This document shows, one piece after another, positions 46,801 to 57,300 of a stretch of 64,000 bases of DNA. A program made the position numbers and the translations under genes. Position 1 is the first letter of the stretch; every line of letters starts with the position of its first letter. The DNA lies in the NCBI GenBank assembly GCA_036346255.1, contig CM070624.1:21112626-21176625 (forward strand), read 5' to 3'. This stretch comes from Ampelocalamus luodianensis (lineage: Eukaryota; Streptophyta; Magnoliopsida; Poales; Poaceae). The notes under the pieces are model-generated. The model was not told the origin of the DNA. It worked only from the letters and a program-made list of their open reading frames with translations, and ran no database searches.

Positions 46801-47148
46801 AGGGAGTTGCAGGTGCAGATGAGGCCGCAGGAGACGAGGGCGCTAGATATGAGGAGCAGGGCGAGGTGGATCCCGTATTCGACGAGTGGGACTTTTAGGC
46901 GACCAGTACCTCGGGGCCGGCAAGAGATGAAGAATAGTCCTTTTGTAGCTGTTTAATTATTTGTATTAAGAACCATAGCCTTGTGTGGCTACTATTGTAA
47001 TAAAGATGTGCAGTTACTAGCTTATTGTTCTGCTGCGTGACTCTGGTAAGGCTTACTATTTGTCGAATGGTGTTCTACCGTACAGACAAATAGTAATCTG
47101 TTTGTTTAAGTGTGATTATCCTCTAAGATAATGACACGGGGCGCCGCA
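43864..47148 (+). mobile_element. 5' LTR of the + strand Tekay-type element
   Basis: TG...CA ends, about 3.29 kb. It ends right before the primer-binding site and is preceded by the CTGAT duplication. A GAGTACATTAATTTGTACTC box lies about 420 bases before its 3' end. GC-rich frames inside (44150-44764 and 44740-45111) overlap on opposite strands and are not conserved in the inverted LTR, so they are not annotated as genes. Confidence 0.82.
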
Positions 47149-47150
47149 GC

Positions 47151-47162
47151 TGGTATCAGAGC
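47151..47162 (+). other. Primer-binding site, initiator-Met tRNA type
   Basis: TGGTATCAGAGC is a perfect 12-base match, two bases after the LTR end at 47148. Confidence 0.9.
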
Positions 47163-47806
47163 AATAAGGTTAGGGCCACGCTAATAACCTAGTAACTGTT
47201 GTAGAACTTAAGCTTGCCTTTCTTCTTGCTATATTGCACTAAGTATTCTATTAAGTCTTGTCTTCATGTCATTTTCTGTTCCAGTTCCTCTCAAAATTAT
47301 TATATTAAAATGCTTATCTTTCTTAAAGTGGCACCAATACTAACTTAGAACCAATTCCTTTTGTAGGATGTCTAGGGTAGGTTTGGTTCTAGCTAAGGTT
47401 TTCTTAGTCGTGTTTTGCTGTATTATTATCTTGTACATTAGGTATGTCTGTTCTGCTGGATCGGAACCTGCTGTATAATTAGACTTTATCAGTATTTTAG
47501 TTTGGCAGCTTAACCCAAGATGGCAATGTAGGATTGGGTGCATCAACATAAGAGTAGATTTTCATGCCTGGACTAGAGGCATGGAGTAGAAGTCTGGCAT
47601 GGACCTGCTTTTCCAGTCTTGGAGAAGTATGGCCATACCCATAGTATCTTCTTATGTATTCATCTCTATAACGTAAATGGCCCGTCAGCTTTCCTTTCTA
47701 ATACATAAATATGTAAAGAGAACAGAATAAAGGCTGACGATGTAAAAGTATGACTTATACCCTTTCTACACTTCAAATTTCCCGAACGAGTGGTTCGTGG
47801 CACTCC

Positions 47807-48045
47807 GAGCGTGTAGCTCTGGCGTACCCAGGAGCGAAATCCTGGGCGTACTCAGGAATGAGCCCTGAACGGTCCCAAACACGTGGTTTGGGTGGACTCG
47901 AGCCAGCTCTTGAGCGTACCTGGGCACGTGGATCTAGGGTAGTGTAGGTTCGCACTCAGAGGCAAGCTCTGAGCAGTCCCAGGCCTGTGGATCTGGGCGG
48001 TCTCGAGAACGGGATCTCGAGCGTGACTGAGCACGAGAGCCTCAG
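47807..48045. repeat. Array of about ten short hairpins in the leader (copy B)
   Basis: Examples in order: CCCAGGA-GCGAAA-TCCTGGG (47827-47846), CCCAAAC-ACGTG-GTTTGGG, CTCGAG-CCAGCT-CTTGAG, CTCAGAG-GCAA-GCTCTGAG, CCCAGG-CCTGTGGAT-CTGGG, CTCGAG-AACGGGAT-CTCGAG, CTGAG-CACGAGAGC-CTCAG. The units follow each other every 25-28 bases and are linked by CGTA/GGTC/CGTGA joints. They lie within the 1.1-kb leader upstream of gag. Confidence 0.82.
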
Positions 48046-48285
48046 GTAGTATAGGATTGGATCTTTTTGCATCTCCTTGTTTCTTGGTGTTAGTTGCCCT
48101 ATGTGTGTGTGGATTAATACAACTCACCGCGATTAGCTTCTACCACATGAATGTAATGCCTTCTTATCTACTTCAATATGTTTGCTAAAGAGCTAATAAA
48201 TCCGTCAGCCAACAGACGCCTTAAAAGGAAGATGCTACCAACATACTCACTAATGTAAACCCTTTCTTGACACCTCCCCCACAGG

Positions 48286-49590
48286 ATGGAAGGTCAAGGT
48301 AGCGAAGACCGTGAATTGGGACTAAGATTGGGACTTCTGCCACAAGATCAGTCCCCAGAGAATCCACAAGTGAACATCAATGAGCCAGCAATCGGTCAAC
48401 CTCAAGCTACTGCAGTGCCAAGAGCTAGCCAACCACCATCTATCCGAGCAATAGATCCCCTAGGAGCAATGACTGATGTGGTCCGATTCCTAGAAAACTC
48501 CAGAAGAGAGGCACAAGAAAACCAAAACCGCTTTATGGAAGCCATGTTGACACGAGTAGCACCCTCTACCTCCCAGCCAGCACGCAGGGTTAGTCTAGGA
48601 GATTTTCTCGAGACTCGCCCTCCTACCTTTGCTAAAGCCACTGATCCTCTTGATGCAAGTGATTGGTTGGTTGAGTTAGAGAAGAAGCTTGACACAGTAG
48701 GATGCTCCGATGTGGAGAAGGTACGGTATGCGTCACACCAGTTGAATGGGCCAGCAGCTACCTGGTGGCTTAATTACAACCGCAACCGTGTCAGTGAGCA
48801 ACCAATCACATGGGCTGAATTCAAACTACGATTCACTGAAACCCATGTACCTACTGGAAGGATGGAACTAAAGAAACGTGAGTTCAGAGCCTTAACCCAA
48901 TGTGGGAAAAGATGACTGAATATCTTAGCCAATTTAATGACCTTTCCCGTTATGCCCCAACTGATGTTGACACTGAAGACAAGAAGATAGAAAAATTCAT
49001 GAACGGGATGCATCCATATCTGAAGATGCTCCTGTCGATCCACAAAATCACTGAATTTCGAGATCTGGTCAATAGAGCCATCATATTAGAGAATGAGCAC
49101 TCCAACTTAACAGAAGAAAGAAGAAAGAGGGCTAAAACTGACCATCGTCCCTCACCTTCCCACAGAGTTCGTTCAAATATGCTACAACAGCCTCCACAAA
49201 GATATGGACCACCCATGCCAAGACCCTTCAACCCACCTTCCCAGAGCCCTATAGCCCAGCAGCAGCCAGTGGCCATAGCAGTGAGATGTGCGAGGTGTAA
49301 AGGAAACCACCTGACGAAAGATTGTCTGAGAGGCACAGATGCATGCTTCAATTGCGACAACCCGGACATCGTAAGATCGATTGCCCCCACCCACAGAGGA
49401 CATCTGGAACCCCACCACAACCAGCCTTTGTGCCAAAACTACCTGCCCCAGTACCACCACAGATCAACTGCATGGATCAGCCCAGAAGCAACCAACCTGT
49501 CACGGGGGAGTTGGAAGAGGACCAACCCGTCTTACCCACGTGGCAGCAAAACAAATTGGAGAAGCCACAAATATAGTCAAGGGTAAGTTG
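48286..49590 (+). pseudogene. gag of the Tekay-type element, frameshifted
   Basis: ATG 48286 starts an acidic head (LGLRLGLLPQDQ). The core Retrotrans_gag domain follows at about residues 105-215 (DFLETRPPTFAKATDPLDAS, QLNGPAATWWLNYN, FTETHVPTGRMELKKREFRA). A frameshift near 48900 moves the reading to the frame with EYLSQFNDLSRYAPTDV and FMNGMHPYLKMLL. A CCHC-type zinc knuckle (CFNC...GHRKIDC) near 49345-49385 is split by a second frameshift, with another CxxC-H-C motif (CARCKGNHLTKDC) just before it. Gag would form the particle that packages the element's RNA. Preceded by the leader and followed directly by the protease remnant. Confidence 0.88.
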
Positions 49591-49935
49591 TTGATTCCAC
49601 CATATGTAAGTATTGTTCCTTTTTACCCTGGAGCAACTCACTCCCCTGCATCTTACTAATTTCTAATAGAGAACGTTCTAAAATCGGAACCTTTGGAAAA
49701 GTCCCTGGGAGTTAGCACGCCATTTGGAATGTTAGAAGTTATGTCATCAAGAAAAGAATAGGTGGTGACAACTCAGAATACTGAGCTCCTAACCGACCTT
49801 CTGATAATCAACTTAAGTAACCAAGAAATACTCCTGGGTATGGATTGGTTATCCACCCATCATGTAAATACCAATTGTAGATCTAAGCAAGCATCTATCA
49901 GAAAGCCCGATGGGAGAACAAGAAAATTTAGTTAA
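49591..49935 (+). pseudogene. Protease remnant of the Tekay-type element
   Basis: An LLIPPYVS... segment leads to YPGATHS, where retropepsins have DSGATHS; the catalytic Asp is replaced by Tyr and the Ser by Pro. After a stop come LGVSTPFGMLEVMS and EILLGMDWLSTHH, the usual protease C-terminus and linker to reverse transcriptase, ending in a stop near 49935. The rest of pol is deleted. Confidence 0.82.
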
Positions 49936-49999
49936 ATTGAAAACGCCTTAAGACGGCTCAGAGTAGACCGATGAACTAAGTAGATAAACATCGAAGAGA

Positions 50000-51319
50000 C
50001 CTCTATTTTGAAGTGGGACATTACTTGTAATTACAGGTACCACCCATACCATTATTTTGAAGAGACCTCATCTTAACCTTTCTTTGGATTGATTTGATAT
50101 AGTATTGGTTTACAGCCACTCCATCAATGGATGACAAAGACTCAATACATGAGCACGAAATCCAATCCAACTCTCTAGAACCCTAACTTCCACTACTCCT
50201 CTCCCTAAGCAAATTAGGGTTTCAAAAACAATGAAAGGGTCGAAGGGGGTGCAGCCACCTCCCTCATCTATTTATAGTGGAGGCTTAGGGTTTCTAAAAG
50301 AGTCTCCCTAATGGGCTCCCGTTAAGGCCCAAAACAAACGGGTGACACACGCACGCATTTTAAAGCGCCGTGTCCAGACAGCGGCACTCGCTGTTCGCCA
50401 CGTGTAGGTTGATCCAACGGTTCTCATCATGTCGGCAAGTCTCTCCCATCCGGCTCCCACCGAAACCACCATGGCACTTGCACCGACCCCCGCGCCGCTT
50501 GATTCAACCAGTCGCACCGAACTGCCCTTTCGATCACCTTTGTCCATCTTGCACCATACTTGAGTCCAATGACTTCACCCGGCATCGTCGATCGTTTTGA
50601 ACCTCAGCTCTCCAAGCCTAGTCCCGATCATCCTCGCCGTTGACCGTCGTTGACCACCAAGCAACCTGCACAACAATAGACAAGCAAATTGAATTCGCGA
50701 ACAAGTTCTTCACAACTTGACCCACGTTAGTCAAAACATGCATCATGCAACACATATGACATGAAACCCATGAACTTGACCTAATCAAGAACCATCGCCG
50801 CCACACGGCCGACGATTTAAGTGAAAACCGGTCGATCGCTACCCTTGGCGGCTCGACCGCCATCGCCGGCCCGATCGCCAACGTAAGGCGGCCGGATCGC
50901 CACCAAAGGACTTAGCCAAAATTTCAACACCAAACCGCAACCTCTCGAAAATTTAAAACGAATAGAACTTTTGACCAAGGCTCCAAAATTATGGGACCAA
51001 GTGCGAGAGAAACTCCTCACTTGTCTACACCTCTATTTTTGGCCCACCAAACTCAATGCCACTTAACTTGCCGGTCCGATCGCTCACCGATGCCTGGCCG
51101 ATCGCTACCCAAACGGTCGGATCACCGACCGCCGATCGACCGCCAAGACAAAACCAACCGAGAGCATGGGCGGTCTGACCGCCACCATGGCCGGTCAGAC
51201 CGCTTGAGACCTGACAGAATCTGAACTTTGCCGAAAACTAGTGTTTCCGCAAACCTTCAACGTCATTGCCAATTGTCACATCATCCTAAGATCATGAGCT
51301 TATCCCTATGATATCCACA
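50000..51319 (+). mobile_element. 5'-truncated LTR related to the one at 18153-20641
   Basis: Shares with that LTR the TTTATAGTGGAG box (50270), the GGTGACACACGCACGC-type region, CGGTCAGACCGC words, a GCCAATTGTCACATCATCCT region and the CCACA 3' end (51319). About 1.1 kb of the 5' part is missing and the left limit is uncertain. No coding sequence. Confidence 0.6.
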
Positions 51320-51391
51320 ACTGTACAGATAAATAGTAATCCGTTTGCTTAAGTGTGGTTATCCTCTAAGATAATGACACGGGGCGCCGCA
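51320..51391 (+). mobile_element. Last 72 bases of the Tekay 3' LTR
   Basis: GTACAGATAAATAGTAATCC through GACACGGGGCGCCGCA matches the end of the 5' LTR (47075-47148) closely. It is followed by the CTGAT target duplication. Confidence 0.88.
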
Positions 51392-52098
51392 CTGATGATG
51401 TCTTTTTACACGTGGTTTTACTTCCTATTTGCTTTGAAAATCTGGACTGGCTTTTACATAAAAATATTATTCATGATTCTTGATGTGTGATTTACATATT
51501 GGAGTCATTTCTACTTAGATATTGTATCACTTTTTACACGATACATATTATATCTAGTTAACTTCAACTAAGTTTGTTCTAACATAATTATTCTAATGTA
51601 ATATGTAAACGAAGCTTGTACAAGCTTGCTTGTGTCCAACATTGCCTGGTTCTGGTTGTTGCAAGAGCTAGCCAACTATGACTGGTATATCATTGCTCGG
51701 GTAGTAAGTACTTCTACCTGCTGAACAAGTACAATATTTTTTTGTTAAATTGCTTTCTTGCAAAATTTAAGTTTTACTTATACGGCTGTTTTTCCTATAG
51801 GTTGAAAAAATGGATATATCTCCACACGAACCGGAACAATGGATGATAAAGACAAAGAAGCCTGATTTTCTTAGATATCTTGTATTACTTGGTTTGAAAA
51901 GGGAGTTTGAAACATAATTGGACATGCACAGAGGTATATGGAACATCACTTCGATTGCCATGACCACGTCAGTTGTTGCAGCTGTTTTGGTCCATCTTGG
52001 AGTTGTTAGCCTTCTGTTCCCTAAGACTCGATGTTTTAGACTGAATCGTGTATTAAGAGTTATTCGGATGATGTTCTTGTAATGCCACATTTTATCTT
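51392..52098. other. Right interior of the CACTA element, no recognised gene
   Basis: AT-rich sequence; a short - strand frame at 51767-52120 runs into the MITE. Nothing recognised. Confidence 0.35.
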
Positions 52099-52774
52099 GA
52101 GTTAATTCCTTATTTGCCATTGGAAGTTGGCGAGCTCTCTAAAATGCCATCGAAAAATTGTTCATCCCTTGTATGCCACTCGTTTTCAACTTTAATTCCT
52201 TCTTTGCCACTTTGGTCAGTTGACCTTGGATTTGACCATTGACTTGACGCGAAAAGATGATTTTGCCCCTAAGTATGCGAGATCTTTAGGGAATTGTTTG
52301 ATATAGTAATATAGTTCCAAAAAAAATATGAAATTTTTAGGGGAAGTTCCTGATATAGTGCAGATTATTTTTTAATTTTTATAGGGTTTTATTTGCAATA
52401 TGTTTTTTTCTAAAAATCTTTCAAGTTACAACCGAAAATTTAAAGATTTTTAGAGAAAAACATGTTGCAAATAAAACCCTATAAAAATTACAAAATAATC
52501 TACACTATGTCAGGAACTTTTCATAAAAATTTCATAATTTTTGGAACTATATTACTATATCAAACAATTCCCTAAAGGTCTCAGCCCTAAATAATGCACT
52601 TAGGGGCAAAATCATCTTTTCGCGTCCAAATCAACGGTCAAATCTACGGTCAACTGACCGGAGTGGCAAAGAAGGGATTAAAGTTGAGAAAGAGTGGTAC
52701 ACAAGGGATGAGCAATTTTTCGATGGCATTTTAGGGAGCTCACCAACTTTCAATGGCAAATAAGGAATTAACTA
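52099..52774. mobile_element. MULE-type MITE forming a near-perfect 676-base hairpin
   Basis: Left end GAGTTAATTCCTTATTTGCC and right end GGCAAATAAGGAATTAACTA are inverted repeats that extend inward for about 320-330 bases, leaving a loop of about 20 bases near 52425-52445. TTTTATCTT flanks both sides (52090-52098 and 52775-52783), the 9-bp duplication expected for Mutator-type insertion. No coding capacity. Transcription through it would give a long double-stranded RNA. Confidence 0.88.
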
Positions 52775-53203
52775 TTTTATCTTTAATGTATTTATTTTCT
52801 TACATGTATAGTATCGAATGATAATTTTTTTTAATGAATTTCTACATTCCAGAAAGTATAACCAGTCCTTAGTTATTTTGGATTGAATCATATTGTGTAA
52901 ACTGATACAAGATAATTGGGCCAAACCTGACCAATATTAAAATTTCCCAGCTAGAAAAGGAGATATTTGTACATTGCAAATACCAACGCATAAAAAGTTT
53001 TGCTACGACCCACAAACATCCGTTGCAACCTTGCAACACCTATTCCTACTTGTTACCAATGGTTTTCTATATGTTGTCACAGACCCTTGCAACGGCCTCT
53101 ACGGTAACAGATACTAAATGCGTTGGTAAAGAACCTGACAACGTTTTTTTCGACCTTTAGCAACACATGTATGCATTGTTAAAGGGATGTACATGTTGTA
53201 GTG

Positions 53204-54303
53204 ATTTCTTCATGACTAACGAGCTCAAATATTCGAATCTTTTTTCGCGTGAATACAACAACTTTGTAGGGTACTAATGAAGGCATATATAAAAAGATTT
53301 ACATTTGCCCAAAAAGGGAATACTATTTGAACCTCAATTACACACTTGTTTGCCTTCCATCCAAGCCATGATTCATTGAGGTTGTATGTTTCCAGCCCAT
53401 GTGAACACAGTGATCCCATCATGTACACCGTAAAAATAGGACAACTTTTATGGTGAAGATAGCTAATGAAAAGACTATCGAGATGAAGCAGCTGATGCTG
53501 AAGATAAGAACTATGTTGACATATATATGTTGGCAAACAAAAATACGACTCTAATCTTACAGCGTCAACCTAAACTGTTCGTCGATTGCATATTTTGTAA
53601 TATTGGGTCTGGAATCAGGAACAGGGCAAGGCCTTCTTCAGAGTATGTCATTGCAGACACCATTTCAGTAATAAAGTTCTTGTATGTAGAGCTTAAGAGC
53701 ACGGTACATGCAAAATTCAGAAAGAAAACATATGCAAGGTTCGAAGCATGCAGATAACAGCGCCGGTCTATCATATGAACACAAAAAAATGGACTATGAA
53801 GCACAATCAAAACTTAAAACACCTGGTGATTCTAAAATATGGAAAACTCAATATCTCTTTCCCTCCATGCAGGTGAGGCTATGCATAAGCAAGTATAAAT
53901 TAAAGACATACAATCTAATTAAATATATAGCAGTGCACCTATTACATGGACAGGTTGGAACTTCATAGAGTGAACCATCTTGCTAGCCAGTTAAATTGTC
54001 GACGCGCTTTCCTCCTGAAAGGAATCAAGATCGTTTGCATTCATAGACCTCTATTAATCATGTTAATTAAGCAAAGGTAGATAACTAAAAAGTATGAAAT
54101 TATCAAAATCTGCATTGACCTATCAATCAAGAAAACGTAAACAGCTAACAGTGTATGAGTGCTAACCTACTTTCAGTTGTTAGCAACAACCACACAACAA
54201 TACTGTAGCAGTTGTCCCTTAGAAATCTATGAGCAACAAACACGTCAGTTATAAAGATATGAAGACCAAACAGTGCACCAATGTAGTCAGCACAAATAAT
54301 TAT
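53204..54303. other. AT-rich sequence without a recognised gene
   Basis: Short frames on both strands (for example 53225-53536 -, 53527-53757 +) overlap and resemble no family I know. Several AG/GT sites could mark decayed exons, without support. Confidence 0.35.
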
Positions 54304-57300
54304 GGGTGTGTTTGGTTGGCGGAATAGAAGCCTTGTTCTTGCTAAGCCCTAGCTCCCCAACTATATAAAGCCCCCAAGCTCCTCCTTGAACTCGTTTCAG
54401 CACCACCTTAGTTTGCTCTAGCTTCCTCTCTGCTCATTTAAGCTCAAAGCCTAAAATCCCCAAATCGCCATTGTCAGCCTTGGAGCTCCTTCATCGCCGA
54501 CAGCGCTCCAGTGGTTCCTTTGCAAATCTTTTCGTGCCACTTTGCGCCCCTCTTCATCTCAAGCAAAACCCCTAACTTAATTTTGTTTGGCATTCACAAA
54601 GATTGTCAAATTTTGAGTTTGGATCTTTTCGGCCGAATTCATCCCCTTCTTCCCCAACTCCGGTAAGTAGCTTCATTTGTCGATTGGTTGCTTGTGGACC
54701 TTCTGTGGGCCCTAATGAAGCTCTCCTGACCACCCGGTGGTCTCCTTTTAGCTCAGGCCGTGTTCTCGTCGCTTTCTTCCTCAGCTCCGGTGAGCTTCTC
54801 CGTCGTTAGAACTCCTCCAACCATCTTTGAAGCTCTTCTCAGCTAAGGTAGCTTCTTGTTAGTCCCTAGAAGCTTGGGCACCCGCTTTTGTGGACTTTGC
54901 GGAGCTTTTTAGTTGTTTTCGCTTTCAGCCGAAGTTGTCACCGGCGCTCATCTCCGGCTCGTCGGCGTTTTAGGCCGTTTCAGCTGGTGGGAGTGCTGCC
55001 GTTGGGTGCGCAATACTATTGTAAACCCATTTCTACCTTTATTTCTCGTCGCGGTGGCCGGAGTCGCCGGTGGCGAGCTTGTCTTCTTCGCCGGTTTTGG
55101 GCGACGAACCTGCACGAACATTGTAGCGTTGTCATTAGGACAAAGATTGGGTTCATTAATTACTAATCATTGTTAGTAATTAATGGCTGTCTTAAATGGC
55201 TTAATGTGTCAATGTCAGGTGGGCCTCGCCCACTTAAACCCTCACTGTGCGTTGTCGATTAAGACATTGATTCTGTTCATTAAATGCTAATCATTGTTTA
55301 AATCATTGTTTTTTTACCGGATTGTTTAAATCATTGTTAATCATTATTTAGTAATTAATGGCGGTCTTAATCGGGCCTTTAGTGCCACTGACTGTGGGCC
55401 CGCACATTTAAAACCTCATGTGCTTTAAAGCTGCTGTGCGTGGCATTAATTGCCACTTACAAGTGGGCCCACGTCTTTAAACCCGCGCTGTGCGCGTGCG
55501 CATTGTTAAGCTCACTGTGGGCCGTCAGATCTAGATCAACGGCCCAGATCGATTTGGACGTTCGGACCTACTAGTTTCCCAAATCACTGTGAGCCGTCCA
55601 TTTATTGATCTACGGCTTAGATTGTGTAAACGTTCGGACCTTCGAACGTCACTGCGCTCTGAGCCATCCATCCTTAGATCAACGCTCCAGATGTGCTGAG
55701 GCTTTCAAAAAGTCGAACGTCTCATCCATTATGGGTCGTTCGATTTAATCCAACGGCTGAATTTGTGCGTGGGCTGCTCACGCGCGTTGTGAGCCGTTCG
55801 TTGGGCCGTTCGATTTGATCTCAACGGCCCAAATCTTTTCCAACACGGGTTAAATAACAAAATCTGTTAATCCTTTATTTGTGAACTGTTAATTGTTGTT
55901 GAATTTCAAAATAGTGTAAGTAATTCGTTTTAATGCCTTTTAAGTTGAATAAAATTTTGTTAAATCTCTGTTTAACCGAACTTTAATCTAAAAATGTGTT
56001 TGAACCTTGTTCTGTACCAAAAATAATTGTGTTAATTATATTATCTTGCTTTAGCATTTAATTGCTGCTCTAGAAATTCATTAAAACTTGAAAAATGCTT
56101 AAGTAATTCTCTGTAACTCCAAAATTAGTAAACTAAAATGTGTTAGATTCCTCTGTTAAGAAACTGAAAAATGTTATGCACTAGTTTCATAATCTAGAAA
56201 AATCATAAGAAAATCATTTTAACTCCAAATAAAGTGAACTAATTTTTGTTGTGCTTAGAATATCATCGTCTGCCTACCATAAAATTTTCATGTTCAAAAA
56301 CCTTTTGAAAATTTGTGTGATAAACATCAATTAAATTGGATTTTTACGCTGATTAAAATTTCTTAGGCTATAACTTTTGCATGCTTAGTCCAAATTGAAT
56401 AATTCTTGTTGCTAAATTCAGTTAAAATCATGCTCTTCCTGCTGTGTAAATTTCATGGAGTTTTGTTGACTTTGGATTTTGAGTCTTTTTCGGTGTTCGT
56501 CGTTCTTATTGGATTTTCTCGTTCTTGCGTTAGGTTCCTCTGCAGCAAGAAAGTGATCTCCAGCAATGCAAGCAGATGTAGCAATCATTTGATCATATTG
56601 CTCATATTATTTTCAAAGTCTAATATCTTGTTTGCAAAGTTTATGTATGCATGTGCTATTTTGTTGTTAAACTACTGTCGGTTAGTTGATCATCTAGATG
56701 CATAATCTGTAGGTAAATGTCCATCCTCTACTACTGAGCCTAGAATTATCTTGCTATGATTTAGGGTTCGCTGGATGAGCCTTTGTCACTTAGTAGTTAC
56801 GAGCTAATGTGTTGGGTGCAAGGGAATTGAATCCTTTCTAGGTTCTCCACACCGAGGGGCATTGTAGTTGTCCAGGTTGCTTTACCCTCTATGGGTAGTT
56901 GACTCCTGGCTTTACAATGACTCCGATGCAACATATGGGTTTCTATCCATACGGGCGACTCGTGGTTAATACAAAATATTGGAAAACGTCTTGTAAGACT
57001 TAGCCATGTCGGCATACTTTGGAAGTAAGCTTAATCATGTGGTAAAAAGGCGGTCTGAAGTGTGGGTACATTGGTACACCCCTGCAGAGTTTGATCTATT
57101 CGAATAGCCTCGTCCTAGGTTATGGACACGCCTGGTTAGGTTTTGCAAGAGTTAGACTATAACATTTTCACTAAAACTTGACTTGGATGGTATGAATGGG
57201 GAATTCGTGCTATGTTGTGGTGACTATTGGGTTAGTCACCTCTAGGTTGTTACTTATGTTACTTATTGTTGTCTCGCTGTTATTTTAACAATGAAAAACA

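Larger units (their letters stand above)
43864..51391 (+). mobile_element. Tekay/Del-type Ty3/gypsy retrotransposon, deleted, in the CACTA element
   Basis: The left end TGTGAGAATCC and right end GGGCGCCGCA are each flanked by CTGAT (43859-43863 and 51392-51396), a perfect 5-bp target duplication. Order: 5' LTR 43864-47148, primer-binding site, leader with hairpin array, gag and protease remnants to about 49935, then a truncated foreign LTR (about 50000-51319), then only the last 72 bases of the 3' LTR. Reverse transcriptase, RNase H and integrase are gone. Confidence 0.85.
42348..53203. mobile_element. CACTA transposon with nested retrotransposon
   Basis: The left end is CACTACTACAGGAACATACC and the right end, reverse-complemented, is CACTACAACATGTACATCCC. 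The inverted match continues inwards (CTTT..CAA.GC). ATT directly flanks both ends (42345-42347 and 53204-53206), the 3-bp duplication expected for CACTA elements. Subterminal GTTGGTAAC/GTTGCAA-type words lie at both ends. Total span is 10.9 kb, of which 7.5 kb is a later retrotransposon and 0.68 kb a MITE. No TNP2-type transposase is visible in the remaining 2.7 kb, so it is non-autonomous. Confidence 0.82.
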
